Shown: positions 1-6,839 of the stretch, piece after piece
Layout: each line of letters starts with the position of its first letter
Position numbering within the stretch: the stretch's first letter is position 1
NCBI GenBank assembly: GCA_038230415.1
Contig: JBBRNH010000045.1
Coordinates: forward strand, 1 to 40,911
Reading direction: 5' to 3'
Source of the DNA: JBBRNH01 sp038230415
GTDB taxonomy: Bacteria; Bacteroidota; Bacteroidia; Cytophagales; Spirosomataceae
Length of the DNA stretch: 40,911 nucleotides
Translations under genes and position numbers: made by a program
Notes under the pieces: generated by a model
Database searches by the model: none
What the model saw: only the letters and a program-made list of their open reading frames with translations
Told to the model about the DNA's origin: nothing

Positions 1-298
1 CAAAGGTTTCTAATGCTTTCGTGCGCTCACAGTCATAGTCCTGAACAGCGGGTTGGTCATGAATTTCGCCGTCTAACTCGATTGCTAATCGTTCGGAGGG
101 GCAGTAGAAATCCAGTACAAAATAACCGACGCTATGTTGCCGCCTGAATTTTCGTCCGGTCAACTGGCTCCCCTTTATATACTGCCAAAGGCGGACTTCT
201 GCCTGGGTAGCGTCATTACGAAGTTCCTGCCTGATTTCTTTCAGAATTTTCAGATTGTTGAGCTGGTTTGTGGGCATCTGTTTCGTATTATTTATCAT
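1..298 (-). CDS. DUF559 endonuclease-like protein, C-terminus cut by window edge
   Basis: The gene starts at 298 and reads leftward off the window, giving 99 residues. They show the DUF559 (very-short-patch-repair-like) core: an LWQYIKG segment, GRKFRRQHSVGYFVLDFYC, then RLAIELDGEIHD. In the family the conserved D-F-Y-C and E-L-D-G residues belong to a restriction-like fold related to Vsr nucleases, but the cellular role of stand-alone DUF559 proteins is not settled. The start was chosen at the first ATG; a second in-frame Met lies seven codons later. A palindromic repeat lies just upstream. Confident in the family, not in the function. Confidence 0.85.
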   Translation of the reverse strand, partial: MINNTKQMPTNQLNNLKILKEIRQELRNDATQAEVRLWQYIKGSQLTGRKFRRQHSVGYFVLDFYCPSERLAIELDGEIHDQPAVQDYDCERTKALETF

Positions 299-302
299 CT
301 CG

Positions 303-420
303 CCCCCCTAACCCCCTCCTGAAACAGGAGGCAGGGCGGCCTGTGTCGGGCTTTTCAAAGCCTTCGGCTTTGTTATGTTTCGGGCGGAGCCCCCTCCTGT
401 TTTAGGAGGGGGTTGGGGGG
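303..420. repeat. Palindromic repeat with GC-rich arms
   Basis: Arms 303-328 and 396-420 are inverted copies differing by one mismatch and one indel (core AACCCCCTCCT). An inner hairpin lies at 356-372 (CAAAGCC/GGCTTTG). The gene-free stretch 299-601 holds only this element, the 21-bp repeats at 488-550 and a terminator. It looks like a dispersed non-coding repeat; mobility is inferred only from its structure. Confidence 0.7.
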
Positions 421-487
421 TGGTCAGTGCCGATACCCGTGGTCGATACCCAAAAGTAACATTCACTGCCAACTTTTATCACACGTT

Positions 488-550
488 GGGACGAACCCCG
501 GAAAGTTTGGGATGAACCCCGAAAAAAACGGGATGAAAACAAAAACCCCC
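488..550. repeat. Three imperfect 21-bp direct repeats
   Basis: Units start at 488, 509 and 530 and begin GGGACGAACCCCG, GGGATGAACCCCG and GGGATGAAAACA. The third runs into the terminator hairpin at 546-566. No coding content or known protein site was recognised. Confidence 0.5.
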
Positions 551-566
551 GGCTAAAAGCCGGGGG
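546..566 (-). terminator. Rho-independent terminator of the RDD gene
   Basis: A 9-bp GC-rich stem (546-554 with 558-566, arm CCCCCGGCT) with a 3-nt loop is followed on the minus strand by a T-rich run (TTTTTGTTTT). It lies 35 bases past the stop of the RDD gene. Confidence 0.85.
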
Positions 567-601
567 CAACGAAGTTTGTGATCCGTTTGGGTAAGGCGAA
601 A

Positions 602-1024
602 TCAGGCTTTTACCACGATGGTTTTGGCCCATTTATCGCCGAAACGTTTGCGGTCATCGCTGAACACCATCAGGGCATCAACAATCCCGAAAAGCGGGAT
701 AATGAGCGATACCTGCCGGGTAATAGCCGTGCCATAGTCTCCCACGATACTGGCTCCGGTGTCTTCTTTGACAACTTTGATGTTCATCATCTTCTTGCCG
801 ATGCTCTGCCCGCCTAAGTAGCCGCTCACCGTAGGCAGTGCGTCTTTGGTGAACAAATAGCCAATCTGAAACACGATGCCAATAAAGGCCAGGCGATAAT
901 CGAGCAGGCCAAGGACGAGCGACGGCACGTAGCCAACCAGACCGTCAATAAAGGCGGCTACAAAACGCTGACCGGCATCGGCCTTAACGAGCGTAGAAAG
1001 CGGAGACGAAAACGAAGGATTCAT
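602..1024 (-). CDS. RDD family membrane protein
   Basis: A 140-residue protein of the RDD family, small integral membrane proteins named for conserved Arg and Asp residues; transport or ion-exchange roles have been proposed for a few members. Visible features are R-F-V-A-A-F-I-D near residues 20-27 in the first hydrophobic segment, a second segment around 45-58, the QSIGKKMMNIKVV motif around 73-85, and a hydrophobic segment after TRQ near 105-120. It ends with KRFGDKWAKTIVV, typical of the family. It is a single gene with its own terminator. Substrate unknown. Confidence 0.85.
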   Translation of the reverse strand: MNPSFSSPLSTLVKADAGQRFVAAFIDGLVGYVPSLVLGLLDYRLAFIGIVFQIGYLFTKDALPTVSGYLGGQSIGKKMMNIKVVKEDTGASIVGDYGTAITRQVSLIIPLFGIVDALMVFSDDRKRFGDKWAKTIVVKA

Positions 1025-1118
1025 ACAGGATTGATTAAGGGTTTAGAAATAGTCAACGCATTTGGCTTGAAACCACCGAAACCTACGCAAAGCCGCATAA
1101 ACAAACAACCCTTTTTTT

Positions 1119-2378
1119 CTATGCGGTCAATACGGGTTCGATCACCCCATCCGGGTTGTATTCGCCTTCCCACTTCGAGATCAAACTCGTGGCAACGGCA
1201 TTGCCCACTACGCTCGTTGCCGAACGGCCCATGTCAAGCACCTGGTCAATACCCAACAGCAGCCCTAATCCTTCGAGGGGGAGGTTAAACTGGGCCAGTG
1301 TGCCGGCAATAATCACCAACGACGCACGCGGCACCCCGGCAATGCCTTTCGAGGTAATCATCAGGGTAAGCATCATCGTAATCTGCTGACCGAGCGATAA
1401 CGGGATGCCGTATGCCTGGGCAATAAAGGCGGTGGCAAAGGTCATGTAGAGCATCGAACCGTCGAGGTTGAAGCTGTAACCGAGGGGCAGCACAAACGAG
1501 ATAATCCGTTCCGAGCAGCCAAATTTCCGCAGGGCGGCTATTGTCTGAGGGAACGATGCCTCCGAACTCGCCGTGCTGAACGACAGAATCACCGCGTCTT
1601 TGATGTGACTCATCAACCGGAAATACGGAATCCGGCCAGCGAGACAGATCGTCCCTAACACCACGAAGATAAAAAAAAGCAACCCGCCGAAGAAACACAG
1701 AATCAGATAGACATAGCCACCCAGGATGCCCAGACCCTGTTTGGCAACCACAGCCGCCAGCGCGCCCAGCACCCCAAACGGCGCGAAACCCATGACATAA
1801 CCCGTGATTTTGAACATCACGTGCGAGAGCGCGTCGAGGGCTTTAATCATGATTTTGCCCTGCTGCCCGATGGCCGCTACCGCCAGCCCGAAGAAAATAC
1901 TGAACACCACGATCTGCAAAATCTCGTTACCGGCTAAGGCTTCGGCAAAACTTTTGGGGAAGATGTGGGTAATGAAATTATCGAAGTTGAACGGCGCAGC
2001 CTGAATCCCGACATCGGTGCCTTTGGCCGGTAGTTTCAGGTTCATCACCTCGCCGGGCTTCATGATATTGACCACCAAAAGCCCCACAATCAGCGACAGA
2101 ATGGTGGCAAAATAAAAATACCCCAACGTCTTCAGCCCGATACGACCAACGGTTTTCACGTCGCCGAGTTTGGCGATGCCCACCACGAGCGTGGCAAATA
2201 CGAGCGGCCCGATAATCATCTGAATCAGGCGCAGAAAGATTTTTGAGAGAATGGCGAGGCTCGTGCCGTCGAATCCGGTGGTGGCCGCGCCTGCTTCGGA
2301 AGCCGGAAACAGGTAGCCGATCAGGATGCCCAGCACCATACCGATAAAGATACGGGTGGTCAGGTTAGGTAGTTTCAT
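1119..2378 (-). CDS. Dicarboxylate/amino acid:cation symporter (DAACS family)
   Basis: A 419-residue inner-membrane secondary transporter of the GltP/DctA family, which uses Na+ or H+ gradients to import glutamate, aspartate or C4-dicarboxylates. Family landmarks are the HP1 serine-rich tip STASSEASFP (268-277), NLDGS in TM7 (304-308), the HP2 tip GIAGVPRAS (345-353) and the TM8 substrate-binding segment DMGRS (382-386). By alignment from memory with GltPh, the Arg that binds acidic side chains is kept, the next Thr is Ser, and the Asn three further on is Ser389. The exact substrate therefore cannot be assigned. A -7 box lies 28 bases upstream of the start, and the gene appears monocistronic. 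Confidence 0.9.
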   Translation of the reverse strand: MKLPNLTTRIFIGMVLGILIGYLFPASEAGAATTGFDGTSLAILSKIFLRLIQMIIGPLVFATLVVGIAKLGDVKTVGRIGLKTLGYFYFATILSLIVGLLVVNIMKPGEVMNLKLPAKGTDVGIQAAPFNFDNFITHIFPKSFAEALAGNEILQIVVFSIFFGLAVAAIGQQGKIMIKALDALSHVMFKITGYVMGFAPFGVLGALAAVVAKQGLGILGGYVYLILCFFGGLLFFIFVVLGTICLAGRIPYFRLMSHIKDAVILSFSTASSEASFPQTIAALRKFGCSERIISFVLPLGYSFNLDGSMLYMTFATAFIAQAYGIPLSLGQQITMMLTLMITSKGIAGVPRASLVIIAGTLAQFNLPLEGLGLLLGIDQVLDMGRSATSVVGNAVATSLISKWEGEYNPDGVIEPVLTA

Positions 2379-2405
2379 GCGCGGGGTTTAGAAAAACAGT
2401 GTGGG

Positions 2406-2413
2406 CAAAAATA
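2406..2413 (-). promoter_or_regulatory. Putative -7 box of the symporter gene
   Basis: On the minus strand this reads TATTTTTG, matching the Bacteroidetes -7 consensus TAnnTTTG. Transcription would begin about 20 bases before the ATG at 2378. The -33 region would fall inside the palindrome at 2426-2502, where no clear TTTG is seen. Confidence 0.5.
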
Positions 2414-2425
2414 GGGGTTTATAGC

Positions 2426-2502
2426 ACGCAGATGACGCGGATTGTTGCAGATTCTCACGGATTGTATCCCCGTAAATCTGCAATAATCCGCGTCATCTGC
2501 GT
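2426..2502. repeat. 28-bp palindromic repeat
   Basis: Arms 2426-2453 and 2475-2502 are inverted copies with one mismatch, starting ACGCAGATGACGCGGATT, around a 21-nt loop. The element fills the gap between the symporter promoter and the end of the upstream dehydrogenase gene (stop at 2516), so it may also act as that gene's transcript end. Confidence 0.75.
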
Positions 2503-2515
2503 ACTATATTTCTGG

Positions 2516-4144
2516 TCAGAAAATAAAGTTCGTACTTAAAAACTCGGATTTGTGCTGGCCCACAATATCGTTTAAAATCGCTTTGTTGGCCGATGTGTCT
2601 TTAGTCGCTACCACCGTTCTGATCGAGAAGGCCCGTAATGCATCTTCTACCGAGAGCGTCCGCTCGGCGGAGTCTTTGCGGCCCGTGAACGGAAACGTAT
2701 CCGGCCCGCGCTGGCACTGCGCATTGATGTTTACCCGGCTCACGACGTTCACCAGCGGGTCAATCAGGCGGGCAATCTGGTTGGTGTCGGTGCCAAAAAT
2801 ACTGGCCTGCTGCCCGTGATCGTCAGAAATTAAATACTCGATGGGTTCCTCGATGTCATCGAACGGAACAACGGGAATCACCGGCCCAAACTGCTCTTCG
2901 CGGTAGAGTTTCATGCCCTCGGCAACGGGATAGACCACCGCCGGAAACACCAATGATTGGGCCGTTTGCCCGCCACCGTCGTTCACCACCCGTGCGCCCA
3001 TGCCCTCGGCTTCGGCAATAACCTCGGCTACATATGCCGGTTTTGTCAGTTCGGGCAGGGGCGTAAGCTGCACACCCGCATCCCAGGGCATACCAGGCCG
3101 CAGGGCGTTCACGGCAGCCGAGAATTTCTCCAAAAACGCATCAGCAATGGAGCGATGCACCCACAGGATTTTCAGGGCCGTGCAGCGTTGGCCGTTGAAC
3201 GACAGCGTTCCCAAAACGCACTCCTTCACGGTTAGATCGAGATCGGCATCGGGCAAAATGATGGCTGCATTCTTGGCATCTAAACTCAAAATGGCCCGGA
3301 GCCGGTTGCTTTTGGGGTGCATTTTCTTGAGCGAATCAGCCACCCGGCTCGACCCAATCAGCGTCAGCACGTCCACCTTGCCCGACTGCATGAGGGCCGG
3401 CACCACATCGGCCCCGCGCCCGTAAATTGAGTTTACCACGCCCTTCGGGAAACACGTTCTGAAGGCTTCGAGCATCGGGTAATGCAGCAGCGAGCCGTGT
3501 TTGGGTGTTTTGAAGAGAACGGTGTTGCCCGTCAGCAATGCCGGAATCAGCGTGGTGTAGGTTTCGTTGAAGGGGTAATTAAACGGCCCCATGCACAGCA
3601 CCACACCGAGGGGCGACCGCCGGATTTGCCCGATCACGCCTTCTTCGATGATAAACCGCGACCCGGCCCGGTCCGTCACTTTCAGCGCATCAATCGTATC
3701 GTAGATGTACTTCACCGTCCGGTCGAATTCTTTGGTGGAGTCGGCGAGATTCTTACCGATTTCCCACATCAACAGGTTCACGATCAGGGCTTTCTGTTCG
3801 AGCATTTTGCCGATAAACTGCTCCATACAGGCAATCCGGCCCGTGAGCGACATGGTCGGCCACTCACCCCGGCCACTGTCGTAGGCGGCAACGGCGGCAT
3901 CGAGAGCGGCCATGGCTTCGGTGGCGGTGCAGACCGGATAGCTGCCGACTACCTCACGAACGAGGCTACCGTCGGGCTGGCGCACGAATACGGGCGAGAC
4001 GACTTCGGCAGTTTTGCCACTCCAGGGAATCATTTCGCCGTTGAGCAGGTACTCCCGCTGGTGAATGGGTTGGATACGGTACTGAGCCGGAATCTGCGCT
4101 TCAACGGGAAACAGGTCAGCAAGTTGGGACGATGTAAACGACAT
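2516..4144 (-). CDS. gapN: NADP-dependent glyceraldehyde-3-phosphate dehydrogenase-like aldehyde dehydrogenase
   Basis: A 542-residue cytosolic aldehyde dehydrogenase resembling the non-phosphorylating GapN group, which oxidises glyceraldehyde 3-phosphate to 3-phosphoglycerate and makes NADPH. The N-terminal Rossmann half has GPFNYPFNET (186-195) and FKTPKHGS; the catalytic Cys is C321 in FNGQRC. The usual ELGGK general-base motif is replaced by LSLDAKNAAI (286-295), so the canonical Glu is absent; I believe a related LDAKN motif occurs in this subgroup. The start at 4144 was chosen because a -7 box at 4214-4221 covers the only upstream in-frame ATG (4216), which therefore cannot be translated from that promoter. 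Substrate assignment is by family resemblance only. Confidence 0.8.
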   Translation of the reverse strand: MSFTSSQLADLFPVEAQIPAQYRIQPIHQREYLLNGEMIPWSGKTAEVVSPVFVRQPDGSLVREVVGSYPVCTATEAMAALDAAVAAYDSGRGEWPTMSLTGRIACMEQFIGKMLEQKALIVNLLMWEIGKNLADSTKEFDRTVKYIYDTIDALKVTDRAGSRFIIEEGVIGQIRRSPLGVVLCMGPFNYPFNETYTTLIPALLTGNTVLFKTPKHGSLLHYPMLEAFRTCFPKGVVNSIYGRGADVVPALMQSGKVDVLTLIGSSRVADSLKKMHPKSNRLRAILSLDAKNAAIILPDADLDLTVKECVLGTLSFNGQRCTALKILWVHRSIADAFLEKFSAAVNALRPGMPWDAGVQLTPLPELTKPAYVAEVIAEAEGMGARVVNDGGGQTAQSLVFPAVVYPVAEGMKLYREEQFGPVIPVVPFDDIEEPIEYLISDDHGQQASIFGTDTNQIARLIDPLVNVVSRVNINAQCQRGPDTFPFTGRKDSAERTLSVEDALRAFSIRTVVATKDTSANKAILNDIVGQHKSEFLSTNFIF

Positions 4145-4213
4145 AATAGGTATTGGGTAGTACGATGGATTGAAATACGAAAGCCGGGGCAACAGACACG
4201 GGTAAAATCTACG

Positions 4214-4221
4214 CAAAGCTA
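4214..4221 (-). promoter_or_regulatory. Putative -7 box of the gapN-like gene
   Basis: On the minus strand this reads TAGCTTTG, a perfect TAnnTTTG. It predicts a leader of about 60 nt before the ATG at 4144. No good -33 TTTG is visible. Confidence 0.5.
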
Positions 4222-4405
4222 TTCTAATTGTCCCGGTTTTGGTAAGCGATTGTTACCCGTCTTTGTTCAATTCACTGCGCCGGATCGGTGCTTGGCCCGG
4301 TCAACACCGCATGATTTCGGTCTGTGTTGGCACCGACTATGGAAAAGATTGGCGAAACAACCGTTCTTACCGACATTTGGGGGCAATCAATTACTAACCT
4401 GATCC

Positions 4406-4822
4406 ATGAATCATACCATCGAGAAGTCGGAACGGTACGCACTTATTCGTTTAGCCGAAGCCGATTTCACGGGCGACATCCCGGCCACCTTCGAGACCAC
4501 AAGCCGCAGCCTGTTCCGCGAAAGTTACAGTAATCTCATCGTTGACCTCGCCAGTGTGAAAACCATTGACGGTGCCGGGCTAACCGCCATTAAAAAGATT
4601 AACCGGCAGTGTTCCAACGAGTTAGGTATCTTAGTATTAGTCACCAAGGACGATGATATGCTCGAAGCATTGGACGCAGCCAAGATCGTTGACCTTACCA
4701 TTATGCCCAGCCTCGAAGAAGCGATTGATGCCGTTTTTCTGCATGAATTAGAGAATGACTTTAGTGCCGGAGACGATCAATATGATGGAGAACTCGGCGA
4801 CGGGACAGACAGTGCCATCTGA
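4406..4822 (+). CDS. STAS-domain protein (anti-sigma factor antagonist-like)
   Basis: A 138-residue cytosolic protein made almost wholly of one STAS domain: beta strands around YALIRLAEADFTG and NLIVDLASVKTIDGAGLTAI (43-62), then GILVLVTKDDDMLEALDAAKI. In SpoIIAA-type antagonists the motif is D-S-S-G with a phosphorylated Ser; here it reads D55-G56-A57-G58, so the usual phospho-acceptor is missing. The C-terminal 25 residues are acidic. The 3' end overlaps the start of RNase Z, implying cotranscription. No anti-sigma kinase is nearby, so the partner is unknown. Confidence 0.8.
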   Translation: MNHTIEKSERYALIRLAEADFTGDIPATFETTSRSLFRESYSNLIVDLASVKTIDGAGLTAIKKINRQCSNELGILVLVTKDDDMLEALDAAKIVDLTIMPSLEEAIDAVFLHELENDFSAGDDQYDGELGDGTDSAI

Positions 4823-5801
4823 CCCAAACCCCCACGCCGACCTCATGCCGGGTGATGCGTTGCCCGGCGAAGCGTCGCCCGGTGGCGTTTCCTTTGGCCT
4901 CACGGTGCTGGGCGCGGGGTCGGCCACGCCCAGCCTGACGCGCCACCCAACGGCCCAACTCCTGCATCACAACGGCGAGTATTTTTTGATTGACTGTGGC
5001 GAAGGCACTCAGTTCAGGCTCCTGGAACAGAAAATCAGGCCCGGTCGGTTGCGGCATATCTTCATTAGCCACCTGCACGGCGATCATTACTTCGGGCTGG
5101 CTCCGCTGCTCTCGACGCTTAACCTCGGCGGGCGCACCGACGACCTGTTTCTGTTTGGCCCGGCGGGGTTAGACGACGTGCTGACCACCATTTTTCGGCA
5201 GTCAGACACCCGGTTAGGCTATCCACTGCACTTCACCCCGACTGACCCCCGCCAACCCGCCGAACTCCTGACCGACCACCCGCTGCTGACTGTTGAGACT
5301 ATCCCCCTCGACCACCGGATTAGCTGCACGGGCTATCTGTTTCGGGAGAAACCGCCCCGGCGCAAACTCCTCCGCCACCGCCTGCCCGACGACGCGCCGG
5401 TGGCCTGGTTCAATCAACTCAAAGATGGTCAGGATATTCTCGATGAGCAGGGTAATCTGTTGTTTGCCGCTGCCGATTGCACCACGCCCGGCCCCCCGGC
5501 CCGCAGTTATGCGTTTTGCTCCGATACCCGGTTCGATGAGCGGATTATCCCGATGGTGCAGGGCGTGGATTTGCTTTACCACGAGGCTACTTTTCTGGAA
5601 GACAATGCCTTGCGGGCTACCGAAGTGTATCACAGCACGGCCCGGCAGGCGGCCACCATTGCGGCAAAAGCGGGCGTTGGCCGGTTGTTGATCGGGCATT
5701 TTTCGTCGCGTTACAAAGAAACCGAGCCGTTTCTGACCGAAGCCCGCACGGTTTTTGCCAACACCGATTTAGCCGAAGAAGGCGTTTATGTTGAGATTTA
5801 G
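4782..5801 (+). CDS. rnz: Ribonuclease Z
   Basis: A metallo-beta-lactamase-fold endonuclease that trims the 3' ends of tRNA precursors. With this start it has 339 residues. It shows the N-terminal LTVLGAGSATP motif, the zinc motif HLHGDH (97-102), and later FCSDT, YHEATF and GHFSSRY, all in family order. The start is uncertain: ATGs exist at 4755, 4782, 4785 and 4845. I chose 4782 because GGAG sits nine bases upstream. A Gly/Pro-rich stretch of about 20 residues precedes the conserved fold. The overlap of about 40 bases with the STAS gene suggests translational coupling. Confidence 0.93.
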   Translation: MMENSATGQTVPSDPNPHADLMPGDALPGEASPGGVSFGLTVLGAGSATPSLTRHPTAQLLHHNGEYFLIDCGEGTQFRLLEQKIRPGRLRHIFISHLHGDHYFGLAPLLSTLNLGGRTDDLFLFGPAGLDDVLTTIFRQSDTRLGYPLHFTPTDPRQPAELLTDHPLLTVETIPLDHRISCTGYLFREKPPRRKLLRHRLPDDAPVAWFNQLKDGQDILDEQGNLLFAAADCTTPGPPARSYAFCSDTRFDERIIPMVQGVDLLYHEATFLEDNALRATEVYHSTARQAATIAAKAGVGRLLIGHFSSRYKETEPFLTEARTVFANTDLAEEGVYVEI

Positions 5802-5804
5802 TCG

Positions 5805-5883
5805 TTCACGCAAAGGCGCAGAGACGCAAAAGAAGTGCGTTATGAAAATTTAAATGATTTGCGCCTTTGCGTCTCCGCGTGAA
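5805..5883. repeat. Imperfect inverted repeat of 'cgcaaaggcgcagagacgc' type
   Basis: Segments 5805-5830 and 5858-5883 share the ends TTCACGC/GCGTGAA and internal AAAGGCGC/GCGCCTTT and GAGACGCAAA/TTTGCGTCTC words in shuffled order. The element ends just before the cdaA start and is non-coding as far as can be seen. Confidence 0.5.
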
Positions 5884-5901
5884 CCCTTACTTTTTTCTTG
5901 T

Positions 5902-6708
5902 ATGTTCCTTTTTCAACTTGGTTTTTTAGACATTGACTGGCTCGACCTGCTCGATGTGCTGTTGGTGGCCGTGCTGCTCTATCAGGTGTATAGTCTGCTG
6001 CGGGGTGGTGTAGCCAGCCGCGTGTTTATTGGCTACCTGCTGGTTTACTTCACCTACCTGATTGTTAAAGCACTCGGCCTGAACCTGTTAAGCACCATTC
6101 TTGGCTACTTTATCAGCGTGGGAGCATTGGCCCTGATTGTGCTGTTTCAGCAGGAAATCCGGCGATTTTTGTTACTCATCGGCAAGTCAACCAATCTGGC
6201 GGGCAACCGATACGTGCGGCAATGGCTGCTGCGGCAACCCGCCGAAACGCAACCGACCGTTCCCCTTGCGCCCATCCTCGAAGCCTGTAAAGTGCTGTCA
6301 GCCGATTTTTCGGGCGGGCTGATTGCCATTCAACGCAACGACGATCTGGACCGATTCGCGCTGTCGGGCGAGCCGATTGAAGGTGTGCTATCGCGGTCGT
6401 TGTTGCTGGCGATATTTTGTTCACACAGCCCGCTGCACGACGGAGCCGTTATTATTGCCAACAATCAGATTCGGGCGGCCCGCTGCATTTTGCCCGTTTC
6501 TGATGATGATACCTTACCGGCTTCGTTGGGTTTCCGGCACCGGGCCGCCCTCGGCCTGAGCGAAGTGACCGATGCCGCCATCATCGCCGTTTCCGAAGAA
6601 ACCGGACGGCTTACCCTCGCCCTGAACGGCAAACTGACCGTTGGCCTGAGCAATAATGAGTTAGCCGGGCAGTTACAGGCGTATTTCATGCCACCAAGAC
6701 GCAGGTAA
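5902..6708 (+). CDS. cdaA: Diadenylate cyclase CdaA (c-di-AMP synthase)
   Basis: A 268-residue membrane-bound enzyme that joins two ATP molecules into cyclic di-AMP. It has three N-terminal hydrophobic helices (about 13-33, 39-57 and 62-82), a linker, and the DAC domain with the active-site motifs D180-G-A and R212-H-R. Its length matches the family. The start at 5902 (MFLFQLGFLD) was chosen because upstream codons belong to the repeat and the membrane segment begins right after this Met. The CdaR and GlmM partners seen in Firmicutes are not adjacent here. A shared bidirectional terminator separates it from the convergent ftsH. Confidence 0.93.
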   Translation: MFLFQLGFLDIDWLDLLDVLLVAVLLYQVYSLLRGGVASRVFIGYLLVYFTYLIVKALGLNLLSTILGYFISVGALALIVLFQQEIRRFLLLIGKSTNLAGNRYVRQWLLRQPAETQPTVPLAPILEACKVLSADFSGGLIAIQRNDDLDRFALSGEPIEGVLSRSLLLAIFCSHSPLHDGAVIIANNQIRAARCILPVSDDDTLPASLGFRHRAALGLSEVTDAAIIAVSEETGRLTLALNGKLTVGLSNNELAGQLQAYFMPPRRR

Positions 6709-6711
6709 ATC

Positions 6712-6788
6712 GTTTGCCACCGCCCCTAAGCTGTGGCTTCGTATAAACTCTGTTCTTCAGAAGCCACAGCTTAGGGGCGGTGGTAAAC
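6712..6788. repeat. Family A palindromic repeat, copy 1
   Basis: Arms 6712-6739 and 6761-6788 are 28-bp inverted copies with one mismatch, beginning GTTTGCCACCGCC. The outer 13 bases equal those of the copy at 32480-32570, and the core resembles the tandem array at the right end of the window. Confidence 0.8.
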
Positions 6789-6795
6789 AAAAAAA

Positions 6796-6818
6796 GCCCG
6801 CCAAATCGATTGGCGGGC
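6796..6818. terminator. Bidirectional terminator between cdaA and ftsH
   Basis: A 9-bp stem GCCCGCCAA/TTGGCGGGC (6796-6804, 6810-6818) is flanked by an A-run on the left and CTTTT on the right, so it can end transcripts from either direction. It lies 21 bases past the ftsH stop. Confidence 0.85.
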
Positions 6819-6839
6819 CTTTTCTATGGCTACTATTCT

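Noticed and set aside
3482..4402. Plus-strand open frame of 306 codons
   Set aside because: Antisense to the gapN-like gene and extends across its promoter. No domain and no start signal.
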